A stretch of DNA of 64,000 nucleotides from Pyropia yezoensis (lineage: Eukaryota > Rhodophyta > Bangiophyceae > Bangiales > Bangiaceae): positions 20,817,346 through 20,881,345 of the forward strand of contig CM020618.1 of the NCBI GenBank assembly GCA_009829735.1. The letters are read 5' to 3'. The notes below the pieces were generated by a model. That model did not search any database and was not told the origin of the DNA. It saw nothing but the letters and a program-made list of their open reading frames with translations. Positions 31,709-42,792 of this stretch are shown one piece after another (position 1 is the stretch's first letter; every line of letters starts with the position of its first letter). The position numbers and the translations under genes were made by a program.

Positions 31709-33625
31709 ATGGCGGGTGAGCCGAGTCGGCCTTTGTCCCCGTCTCCGACGTCTCTGTCGGACAAGAAACGGGCGGGAGAAGAGGCCCTCCGGACTGAGGA
31801 GTCTCTCAGCCGGGGGTCGGCCATGGAGACGACTCGTCCCGGGCGAGGGTCGGAGGCGGCCGCCTCAGCCGTCCCCGCTCCATCACCTCCTACTGCCCCC
31901 TCGGCTGTGGTCCCACCGGGGGATGGGTCTTCCAACCCGGTGGCGGAAAGGGATGTGACTCCCATCCCCCGCCTTCCTGAGTCGCGGCTGCTACTCCCGC
32001 CACGACCCCGTCCTCCTATAGGGCCCTGAGCCTGGGCACCTCCCAAGTCAGTCGGGGAGCTTCCCGACTGCAAGCTCAAGGATGTCTACTTGATCATCCC
32101 CGAGCCACGGCGGACCGACGTATGGTACCGCCGGACTCTTCGGTACCCCAACCAGGTGACTCTACCTGATGGGGTGGTTTGCGACCCACCAGCGCTACTC
32201 TGCCTGGCGGACGCGCCTGAAGTCCAGGCGTTGTCAACCTCCCTCGCCATGGGGTCGGGCGACGTGGAGATCGACGACACCCACGCGGTGGTGTCTACCG
32301 AGTGGTGTGCCCTTCCTCGTCCCTACCTGGGCGGAGAGGACGCCCACGCCCAACACGGTGTGGTGCGAGAGGAGTTCCGACTCCGGGGCTCCTCGGGCTT
32401 CCTCATCCACGGGTCGCGGGTGGAGTTCACCCACGTACCTCTGGAGGAGCGTGAGCACCAGTACCCTCTTCTCCCAGGGTGGTGGGAGACAGTGGAGGTA
32501 CCTTGTGGGTTTCCGGCTCGGATCCCCCTCCTCGTTGCCTACTTTGGCTTCGTGCTACGCTCCAGCTTGGAGGGCAACCGGGTCTTCGCCTACCTCGCCA
32601 CGCACTGGGTGGTCGTGGTGGCTCGGGGCTGGTACTCCGATGTAGTGCATCGGGGTTACCTGTGGCACCTCCCACCGGCTCTGGTGGAGGGTATGGAAAC
32701 CCTTGGCTTCCACTGATTAGCCTTGGGCGCGGGGGACCTGGCTCCGTTCCTCCTCAAGGGTATGGTCACCCTGCACAATCGACTCGATTGGGCGCAGCGG
32801 GACCCCTTCCTTCGCCGCAACAATCGTTCAGAGCCGGGGTTGGAGAGTGAGCCACCCCGGGAGTTCGTCCATGTCACCCATACTCTGGTGCAGGGGCAGC
32901 TGCTCCTGCGTGAGGGGTTGGGGGACCCTTCCCTTCCCTACGCGGAGGAGGTTACTCCCTCTACGTCGCCCCCTGGCTCTGGGTGGGCGACGTCATCGGC
33001 GACGACTCGTCGTGGTGCTCATCGAGGAGCCCCTCGAAGCCGCGGGCGAGCTGTGCCGACGTCTTCCCCGCGGGTCGCGACTCCGACCTCGGGGGGCGTG
33101 GAACCGACTCAGGCTCCACCCTTCCAGCTCCTCGAACCCTTCCCCGACGTGGCGTTGGGCTCGCTACCGGTCCGAACTCCGGTCCCGATGCCGATTGCGC
33201 GTGGCGTCGGCGAGATGCGTCCCAGCTTGGGAGCCATCATGTATGACGCCACGGTGGAGGCCTCACTCGTGGCCTCCCTTGATACGTTGGCTTGGGTCAC
33301 CCGGCGTGTCACTCACTTCCTCGCGTCGGGCGACTCAGCCACGGCGCGACAGTCATTGGCAGCTGAGGTCACTCGCCTCGCGGTTGGACACGAGTTTGTC
33401 CAACGGCTGCTGTCGACTCAGCAGCAGCTTCCGCGTCACGGAGGGAGTACCTCCGGACATCTTTCCTACGACGGGGATGGGTCCGCGAGTCGGCGGGCCC
33501 CTCCCAGTGCTTCCACTCAGGGGCTCTCCCGAGTGGGTTACGCCCCTCCGCTACCGGCCTACGACCCTGGGGGTTCGTGGTCGGGCGGTCCCTATAGTGG
33601 TGGGGGTGGGCATATGGAACGCTAG
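31709..33625 (+). other. Extra reverse-strand frame inside element C
   Basis: Between the chromodomain end of pol and the 3' LTR, element C carries a long frame on the strand opposite to gag-pol. It starts MAGEPSRPLSPSPTS, has a middle part with globular composition (RRTDVWYRRTLRYPNQV, PLLVAYFGFVLRSS, WHLPPALVEGM), and ends with a helical segment and a Ser/Gly/Pro-rich tail. About 640 codons lie in one frame, broken about twice. It resembles no gag, envelope or polymerase domain that I know. Reverse-strand extra frames between integrase and the 3' LTR are known from some plant Ty3/gypsy lineages. Confidence 0.6.
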
Positions 33626-33753
33626 AGTCAGCGGTCGAACGACTTGTTTTTTTCTTGGCGAGAAGAGTGGTGTGTGTTCTTCTCGTTTTGTACTGTGCCA
33701 CAGTCGGCTTTGTTAGTAGAGAATCTTTGAAGAACCATGGTATGCGTTTGTAC

Positions 33754-36700
33754 TCATGGTTGGCTTGCCGCTCTGCTCTGACTTGGAGCAGGGACTTCAT
33801 CCCCCGACGTACGAGTGCTACGTCGGCGTATAGATATGCCCGCAGCCTGACAGTATCTACGGACCTTCTCTACTGGTAGGTCCTCTACAAACTCCCATGT
33901 GTCGGAAGTTGGTCCATACCCGAACCACCTGATTCGGAGCATGAGGCGCCCCGACTCATCGTATCCGTGTCCGACAAACTTGTCGAACACCGCCTCCAAC
34001 GGTTTATTGGAGGAGGTCGGCAAGGATGGGACTTTCCATGCTTGCAAGGCCCTTTCTCAAGCGGGATCTCCCTCTGGGGGTTCGGGTGCGCGAGTCGCGT
34101 GATTCCCATTTATCGTCCGGATACCATCATCACTCTCGATGGTTAACCGCCGTCCATCCGTCTCAAGGATGTGATATGGTCCCAGAGTTTTGAAGACCAA
34201 TTTCCCTCCCTTATTGTCGTGGGAGTTGACATAAATCCAATCTCCAACTCGGAGCGGATCGCGACGATGTCTGACTCGGACATCGAAGTACCTCTTGTAA
34301 CGAGCTTGGGCCTTCTCCATAGATGCCCGGACAAGGGGTATCATCTCCTCCAGTCTCTGGAGTAGGGAGGCTTTCGCCTGACTCGGTGTTTGAGTTGAAG
34401 TCTCACCCTCTGTCTGGGTGAGACGCTCCACAGCTACTGACGGAAGTCGTCGGGGGCAGACGAAGGCAAACGGTGCCTCTCCCGTACTACTGTGTACCTG
34501 GGAGTTGTATGCTGTCACGAGTAGTGACGCATAACGAGCCCATGTGACTACATGGTCATGGACATAGTGACGCAACTGGCGCACTAGAGTCCTGTTGAAT
34601 CGTTCCACCTGCCCATTAGTCTGGGGGTGGTAAGGGGTTGCGAAATTCGTCTGCACCCCCAACATCTTCATGACTCCCTGATACAGGACGGACGCAAACT
34701 GTGGTCCGTTATCCGAGAGGAAAGAGTCGGGGATGCCATAACTGGCAACCCAGACGTCGAGTAACTCACTCAGAACGTCCACGGCTGTGATATCCTTGAG
34801 TGGGGATACCCGCGTGAGCTTAGTAAAGCGATCACACATCACCAGAAGGTACTCATATCCTTCAGGTGTTCGTGGTAGTGGATCGAGTAAGTCCACTGCT
34901 ATCGCTGCAAACGGCTCTGTTGCAGGAAAGAGTCTCATGGAAGAAGTCTGCCGGGACTCCATGAGTCTATTCTTTGCGCAAGTCGCGCATGCGGCTACAT
35001 ACCCGTACACATCAGCCACGAGTGATGGCCAATAATACATCTTGCGTAGGGTCTGATACATACTCTTAGACCCTGGGTGTCCACCCAACGGTGAGGAGTG
35101 CTCCCGTTGGAGGATACTCTTGCGTAACTCCTTGGGGACGACGACTTGCTTGTCCCCCTGGGTATATCCCTTACGGCAGAGTATGCCGTTGTCATTCAGG
35201 AAGAACCGAGTCGGTTGAGCCTGGTCGAGCTCCTTCCTGAGTCGTCGACAAAGTTTGTCGCTCTCCTGTGCCTGGACAAACTCATCCAGAGACACGGGTA
35301 ATAGCTTGGCCATGCCAGGCATCCTCGGGTCGAGGACAGTTCCGGAGCGAGTGGTCACTGCCACATGAGGGAGTTCCTCAGGGATGGGGGAGGAGTCTTT
35401 CCCATCCGTCGGTATGCGAGACAACGCGTCCGCAACCGCATGCTTCGGGCCTGGCCGATATTCAACGTCATAATCGAACTCAGCGAGGCAGAGTCGCCAT
35501 CGATTGAGTCGGTTATTCGTACAGGCTGTAGTGGTGAGTATCCACTTCAAAGCCTTGTGGTCACATCGAATGAAGAACTTCCTTCCTTCGATGTATGGCC
35601 GTAGCATGGAGACTGCCCATACTACGCCAAGGCCCTCTACCTCCGTCACAGAATAGTTCTTCTGGGCCAGTGAGAGTCCTTTGCTAAAGTAGCCAACGGG
35701 TAAATACTCCCCCGAAGGCTGTTGTTGGAGTAAGCATCAACCGAGTTGGTCGTGACTTGCGTCCACATCAACAATGTAGTGAGCCCCCGGTCTGGGTATC
35801 GCTAACACCGGTGGGTTGCAGAGGAGTTCTCGCAACCTATCAAACGCTTCTTGCTCCGGGGGTTTGGGAGCATCCATGCGCTTGGGCATCTTGGAACTTA
35901 CCAAGTGGTTCAACGGTGCAGACACTTTGGCATAGTTCGCCACAAAGCGTCTGTATACGTTACACATACCCAGGAAGCTCCTGAGTTGTGTCTGCGTCTG
36001 GGGGAACTTCGCCCGGCGGATGGCCATGAGGTTCTTCTCATTGACCAGAATGCGACCTGGCCGGACTATATGGCCGAGGTACTCCACCTCATTACTGGAG
36101 AGGTGACACTTCGTAGGTTTGAGTGTTACTCCTGCTTCACCCAACAGGGTAAACACTCTGTCCAAGTGGGACAGGTGCTCTTCGGCAGTCCCGGAGAACA
36201 CAATGATATCGTCCAGATACACCAGGGCGATCTGCCACTTGACTCCGGCAAGTATCAAGTCCATAGCACGCTGGAAAGTCGCAGGTGCATTGTATAGCCC
36301 GAAAGGGAGCCGTGTACACTGATAAACTCCACAGTGACACGTGAAGGTGGTCAAGTGTCTGTCCTCCTTGCGGATGGGTATCTGCCAGTACCCCGCGTTG
36401 CAGTCCAACGTGGAAATGTACTGTGCCTCACCGAGTGAGTCGAGGCAATCGTCCATACGGGGTAAGGGGTAACTATCCCTTACCGTCCGCTCGTTTAGCT
36501 TACGATAACCAATGCAGAACCACATCGTGCCGTCTGACTTGGGCCCCAAGACTATGGGACTGGCCCACTCACTTGAGCAAGGCTCAATGACACCCATGTC
36601 TTGCATCCGTTGGACCTGCTCTCGGGTGAGTTCCCGTGAGTCTGGTCCCATACGGTAGGGACTCAGGCGAACTGGCCTAGCCCCGGGCTTTAACACGATT

Positions 36701-37743
36701 CTGTGTTCGGTGGCCTTGATGAGCCCAAGGTCACCATTCCACAACTTGTGATGCTTCTGGATTAACTCATCCAGTCGACCATGTAAACACTCCGGGATGT
36801 TCTCCCGATGTACCGTCGGCGACTCAGCCGTCGATGAACTCAATTGGTCGGCAGAGCCTGCCGTTCCAATATCCTTCCATTGCTGTTGAGTCACAGCAAC
36901 GACATTCCCCTCAAAGGTAGAGATCAACGCAATCTTCATGCCTCCGGGGAGTCGTCGAGGTTCCTCCGACGTGTTGAGGACCTCCACCCACCAAGTTTGG
37001 TCATCCCCACAAGTCATGGGGCCCCATGCAACTTGCACTTGGTGAGTATGATAGACTCGGTCCACGGGGGAAACGAGTCCATTCCCTCGAAACCGTGTGC
37101 GTACTCGCACAAAGGTCCTTGATCGGGGCGGGACTACCGTACCCTTACATACTCGTACATGGGTCGTAGAGCCTCCACCCTTGGGAGAGTTTTCCCTAGG
37201 TTGATGAGTCGTAGGGGAAACAGTCCTCCCTTTACGCAATATGGGGACAGTCTCTCCATTACGCATTCGGATTACCCCTTCCGGTCCACAGACGGCCGGG
37301 ACTTGGAGGTCCAGATAGTCAGTTCCCAAGAGTACGGGAACTGACATGTTGGAGACTACTCCAAAGTTCACCTGCGTCTGGTAGAACCCAATGCAAACAG
37401 TCAATGCAATAGACCCAACAATGGGGGGGAGTCCCCCATTGACATCAAACATACGCCACTCGGGTGAGCCGGCGGGACTCACATCCGTCCCCTCTGGCAA
37501 TAAGTCTTGCCTAATGAGAGAGGCAGCAGAGCCTGTGTCGACTATGACACGAGGGGTAAACTCATATCCATCCTGCAGCCAGAGTCGAGCTGCGACCTGG
37601 TAGTTACTCCCTAACAGCACTGACACAATCCGACTCGGGTCGTGCTTCTGAGGAGGGACCTTGTCTCTAGGCCTCACCCCTCGAGGTCGAGTCAGGACCT
37701 TCACCCTCCCATGGGTCGGTGAGTGTGAAGCAACCCGCTTCAT
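33754..37743 (-). other. Element C pol region
   Basis: Fossil. In element order: retropepsin with IVDTGSAASLI, reverse transcriptase with LPFGLYNAPATFQ and LVYLDDIIVFS, RNase H, integrase with a His/Cys zinc site and the SDNGPQF and NGQVERFNRT motifs, and a chromodomain-like end (RIRWFGYGPTSDTWE). The order is that of Ty3/gypsy. Broken about two to three times. Confidence 0.9.
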
Positions 37744-37982
37744 TACCGCTGGAGCCTTTGGGTCAGTCTTAGTCCCAGCGGCTAGGCGTTTCCCTCATCC
37801 GACTCGGATGATGGAGTATCCTTGCCACTTGAGCTGGGGGACGACGTTTCCCCCTTCACAAGCGTGGACTCATCCTCTGACTTAGGTTGAGTCATGGCCG
37901 TCACACGTGTGGTGTGCGGCCGGGTATCCGAATCAGTCCTCGGAATACCGAGCTTTCCAATACGAGCCAACAGGGCTCTCAG

Positions 37983-39546
37983 TCAAACGTCTAGAGTGGG
38001 GCATTGGGCTGCCCAGTGTCCCGACTTGGAACACTGCCAACACGGCCGATCACTCATTGACGCCGATGGCCCCGCTCTTCCCTGTGACTTATCAGGGATA
38101 GCGGCCACCATACCTTCCGTCTCTCGAGTTGAGGACGAAGGTACTGCAGGGTACGTCCGCGTGTAGGAAGGCACCCTTGCAGTTCTGCGGAAGCGACTTG
38201 CTTCCACTCCCTTAACTTCTTTCTCTCGTTCCTTCCGTTTCTCAGACACGAGCCAGCGGTACTCATCACCCTTAGTCTGGGCGATGCGTGCCAACTCCGC
38301 CAGAGTCATGGTCGGAGTATTACGCTCTCGCACAGTCGCTCGAGCTGCTCGGTGGACACCCTCCACAAAGCGTCCCTTAATGACTCCTTGGGGATATAGG
38401 AATCCACAGAGGACGTTCAGCTGACGGAGTCGTTCAGCGAACTCCCGTTCCTCTTCACCCTTACTCTGGGTGGCGCGGTTGAACTCTTCAACCTGCACAG
38501 CCAAGGAAGCCTCGACTGCGTGGAGACGAAGGATCCAATTAACCAACTCCAGGTAGGAGGTCACCTCACCCGGATTCCCACCATGCCGACTTGGCATGAC
38601 GTTCATCACCTCGGAGCGGAGTGGCTCCTTGGTGAAGTCCTGAAGCATGAAAAACGCTTCAGCTTCAGAGACATCATTGTCATCGCAGGCTTTTGTGAAC
38701 TTCCGCAAAAACTGGAAGACCTTCAGGGGTGGAGTCCCGTCCCATTCTGAACGGACCCCGAAGGATTGCGCAACGTGTTTCTTGCGCCGGCCCAGGGTAC
38801 GGGCCTGACTATTCGAGTAGGTCAACGACTTGTTGACCAACCCATATGTCTCACAGTCGAAGACATCCTTGAACAATGAATTATTCACCACTATCTTTCC
38901 TGGGACGACTCTAGTCCCAAGACGGTCCGTGTGAGTCACACGACCACGTCGGGTAAGATCCTCTTCACCCGACTTGACACTTGCAGAGGACTCACACTCT
39001 GAGTCCACCTCACGACGGAGAGTACGTCGAATCTCCCGTCGCTTCTGACGCCTCGAGGCCTGCTCAGGCGGAGGGGTGCTCCCCTTCAACGCCTTCCCCA
39101 CCTCCTCTCGCACGACTTGTGCGATGGCAGTCATCACCGAGTCATCCACGAGACCGGATGACCCAGGTGGAGCTTGACTCGAGCTCCCACCCGGTCCTTC
39201 CGGCACCAGTCGTGGCGCGGACCCACCAACCCGGGGTACGAAACTCCCCGTCCCGTCACCCCTGCCGGTCGGCGGTCCCATGCCGAAGTGAGTGTCGTCA
39301 CTACCCGAAGAGGTTGCCGGAGCCTGACGCTGGCTCGGCGCTCCCACCGGAGAAGGGCGAACTCCGCCCGTCTCTTCCGGGGACGGCCTGGGAAGGAACC
39401 TGGCCGACCGCCGTCGGGGTCCAACCTCTGGACCCACCACATCCGCACTGCCCGGCCTGGGTGGTACTCCGCCCGTCGGGGGAGGACTACGCTCCCCCTC
39501 CCCAGGTACACTCGGCGCAATGGGGGGGTCTCCCTCACCAGCCATC
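37983..39546 (-). other. Element C gag
   Basis: About 520 codons from the ATG at 39546, apparently whole. A Pro/Gly/Ser-rich start is followed by a capsid-like helical part and a single CCHC zinc knuckle near the end (CWQCSKSGHWAAQC). Confidence 0.85.
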
Positions 39547-39862
39547 TCCACAAGAGTCACGTGGAGTCAACCAAAACGACCAAACGGTGTCCAGAGTCGG
39601 GGATCGTCAGCTAGGGAGTTCCTAGAGCACGTTCCACCCCTCCACCTACCTCAAGGAAGGCGGTGAGGTTTCCCGAAACTCCGGGTCTCCCACCAAGACT
39701 CACGGTGGCCAACCTCGTCACCCAGCGAACGCTCGGAACGTAGGCGAGTCGATCGTGTCACCGAAAGTCTCGGTGCCGAAGGGGGAGAGGGGCCAACTTG
39801 GTCCCGTCTCCGGTCATGGGAGGTACCAAAGTCGATATCCTCTCCCCCGCTGATCCACCAAC

Positions 39863-40401
39863 TGTAGCAGTACTCCCAACCACCAACCCCGAGTCAGGGA
39901 AGGAAGAGGAGTATTGCCGATATCCCAACTTGGGACACCGGAAGCAAGCACCTCCACACAGCCGAACACGGAACTTGCGTGTGGTGAACGGGTCAGCTCA
40001 TCAAGGCACGAACAAGATGTGTCGGAGCCAGACGGTGTTTACTTGCTTGGCCAGCCAAGGTGGGCCCTCCCCGCCTTGCTGTCCCTCCTTATCAACCCTC
40101 CTCACACGCTCACGCAACCCCTCAAAAGACTCAGAAAATGAACCCTCAAACAAACCAATCATATCACTCCACATGCAAAGCACTCAAAGCGTAGAAATCC
40201 GTCTGGCTCCCGTGCAAAAATCCCAAGAAACAAATACCAGCAGCATTACCCTGCTCTAGTATGCCGGAAGTCCTAGTCGAATTTCCGTCCAGAAGTCAAA
40301 AGTTTCACCATCGTGGGTCGGGTGAATTTCGACTTCCGGTCAGGTCCACTTGACCCGAATCTCCAAAGTATTGGTACCGAATTCCGGCCCAATCTCCCAC
40401 A
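39863..40401 (-). repeat. Element C 5' LTR (539 bp)
   Basis: Same length as its partner at 30162-30700, with about five differences by eye. Right edge CCCACA, then the TATAG target duplication. Confidence 0.95.
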
Positions 40402-40406
40402 TATAG

Positions 40407-40647
40407 TGCGTGGGTGTCGGCGCCACCGGGGGAGACGAGAGGGGCAATCACAGACACAGACCAAAGACACTGTTTACCTTTTGTACCCTCGATCCCCACC
40501 GATGTCGCGCCCATCTTCTTCCCCAGACCCACCCCCGCCGAGACCACCGTCCTCTTCCCCGTACCCCGCCGCCCCATTGGCTCGCAGGGCCCGCTGACAC
40601 CCCCACGAATACGTTGAGGGCTCCCTGGTTTTGGGTGGGTCCTCACA
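40407..40647 (+). repeat. Element B 5' LTR, right part
   Basis: Continues the LTR split by element C, beginning at TGCGTGGGTGTCGGCGCC and ending GGGTCCTCACA. It matches the corresponding part of element A's LTR (24269-24510, minus). Confidence 0.9.
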
Positions 40648-41129
40648 TGTGGTAGCTTCAGATAGTTCGACTTTCTACCTGGCGGTGACTGCGATTCCGT
40701 GCGTGATTTGGACCTCCCTGCGATTGTGACGTCGTGTTGCCCCCTGCGTTCGGCTTGCCACGGGCATTGTAATACGAACGCAGTCGGTTCCACGAACCAC
40801 ACCGAAAGAATATTTCCCTGACACTGCCATCGCGCTTGATGTCACGGATTTTGTCTTTTTGGTCAACCGATTGTTGAATCCCAGTGAGTTCCAAATCAGG
40901 TTCCGAATATTCTTCCGCGGCTGTGGCGGCCGCGTCGGCATCCTCCGGCACGACGGCCCGCAACACGGTGGCCACGTCGCGTGGAAACCCTGAGACCCGC
41001 GCATCCCCGACGACCCGCGCACCCCCGACGATCCGCGGCGCTGGTACAGCGCGCGGCTCGTCGGCACGCGGCAGTCCGTCGGCACGCCGCCCCGTGGGAG
41101 GGCACCACCACCCGGGGGCGCGCAGCCCC

Positions 41130-41550
41130 CCGGCCGGCGCCTTCTCCACCTCCACCCAGGCGGCCCCCCCGCACCTATCCCTGCTCAGGCGGACCGCCCC
41201 CAAGCCCCCCCTCTCGGGCAAAGGCAAGGGCCCTGCCTCGGTGGGCACAGCGGCCCGGACGAACCGGCGCCTGCGCGGGCGGTGAAACAGCGCGAACAGC
41301 GCCGAATCGCCAAGGCCCACCGCATCCCACTGGGCACACACCAGTGTAAGCCCTGCGGTGTGACGTGCAACAGCCTATCGGTGTAGCGCGACTATCGCAA
41401 CTCACGTCGGCATCGCAATACTGTCAAGCGCCCTTCCACTCTCCCACTCTGCGATCCCTGTGGCCGTGAATTTGATTCGGTGGTTCAATTCGAAAGCCAC
41501 TTTCGTGGCAAGGCGCACCACCGGCAGCTGGCGCGGGGCACCGATTGACA
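41130..41550 (+). other. Leader frame of element B with U1-like C2H2 zinc fingers
   Basis: Upstream of gag, one plus-strand frame encodes two finger-like units: CKPCGVTCNS followed by a basic RRHR stretch, and CDPCGREFDSVVQFESHFRG followed by KAHH. The second is a good Cys-x2-Cys-x12-His-x5-His finger of the matrin/U1 type. The frame is broken at least once and its start is unclear. A leader protein of this type is not a usual part of Ty3/gypsy elements. On the opposite strand (40658-41341) there is also a long open frame with a protein-like C-terminal half, of unknown meaning. Confidence 0.5.
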
Positions 41551-41890
41551 ACCCCCATTGATCTACCGCGCGAGCCCGATTTTCCCCCTCTGATCTCCCC
41601 CCCGCGTGAAAATCCGACGAGACCGACTCGGGCCCGAGCGCGGACGCCGTCCGAAAATCCGATTGCGCGCCCTCAAATGATTTGCTTGTGATTGGATTCA
41701 ACGAAATAGTGTTGCACGCTCTTGATCTCGTCGCCGCGATCCCGCGGCACTTGACCTATTGTCGCGCGCCACTACGTCGCTTGACCAAATTACTTACACA
41801 AATCCATCCGGACTTCGACAGGGCATTCCTGTAAGTCCAGGTCGCTCTGCCCTGTGAAATTGTAACTTCAGGAGTTAACTCCTGGAAACG

Positions 41891-42769
41891 ATGGACCCCT
41901 CGAGTATTGCTGGCGGGACCCCGGTCACTTCTGGGTCGACATCTGGCACCCCCAGTGTCGAGGCATGGAATCAGCTTACGACATTTGTGACGCAAATGCG
42001 TGTCGAGCTCGAGGCACACATGGTGGAATTGGAAGACACGAAGCAGCAGCTCGCCGAGACCAACGCGAAAGCAGCCCGCGAGAAAGCAAAACCCGCACGG
42101 CCGAACAAGCCCGGGCTGTTCTCTGGCAAACCCGGGACCATTGAAGCGTGGTGCTCCCACATGGACTCCTACGCCTGGCTGAGTGAACCCGCCGAAGCGT
42201 GTCGTGTCGCTTGCACCTATCTGGATGGAGAGGTGTTCAACTGGTGGCATACCTATAGTCAGACTACAGACGTTTCGAGCTGGGACGCCTTCCGTGCTGC
42301 ACTCATCCGGCGCTTCAGTCCCCTGAATAAGACGCAGGCGGCACGGGACAAGCTGCACGCATGGCGACAGATTAAGGACGTCGGGACGTTTAACAAGACT
42401 TTCCTGAGCGTCGTTGTGGACATCCCAGACATCACTGAGGCGGAAAAGATTGACCGCTACACGCGAGGTCTGAAGCGGGACATTTGGCAGGCACTGTGCC
42501 TCAAGAACTACACTGAACTCGAGCCTCTAATGACAGACGCCCTGCGCGTAGAAGCTGCCAAGGCTGGAGCCTCGCGCTTCACGAACAACCTCAGCAGCAC
42601 CTCTGGGAAGCCGTCTGCGACGGGTGTCGTCCCCATGGACATTTCCAGCATCAAGGTCGAGAAGCCCACGCCCGAGGAGCGCCAGCGCTGTATACGCGAG
42701 GGACTCTGCCTCCGCTGTCGCGAAAAGGGGCACCTGGCAAAGGACTGCCCAAAAGGCCAGCGGAACTGA
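41891..42769 (+). other. Element B gag
   Basis: 292 codons starting MDPSSIAGGTPVTS, apparently whole. It has a helical capsid-type domain (AWCSHMDSYAW, FRAALIRRFSPLNK) and one CCHC knuckle, [14 protein letters not shown], close to the end. Confidence 0.9.
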
Positions 42770-42792
42770 AGCAGCAACCGTCGTCAACAACG

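Larger units (their letters stand above)
30162..40401 (-). mobile_element. Element C: second chromodomain Ty3/gypsy LTR retrotransposon, nested in B
   Basis: Fossil, 10,240 bp, minus strand, flanked by the 5-bp duplication TATAG (30157-30161 and 40402-40406). Two 539-bp LTRs differ at only about five positions, so the insertion is young. The primer site is next to the right LTR (TTGGTGGATCAGCGG, read minus, 39846-39860). Gag is at 37983-39546. The pol region (33754-37743) has protease DTGS, reverse transcriptase YLDDII, RNase H, zinc-binding and D-D-E integrase, and a chromodomain-like end. The polypurine tract GAGAAGGGGGAAA lies next to the left LTR. An extra reverse-strand frame lies at 31709-33625. 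Pol appears broken about two to three times. Confidence 0.93.
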
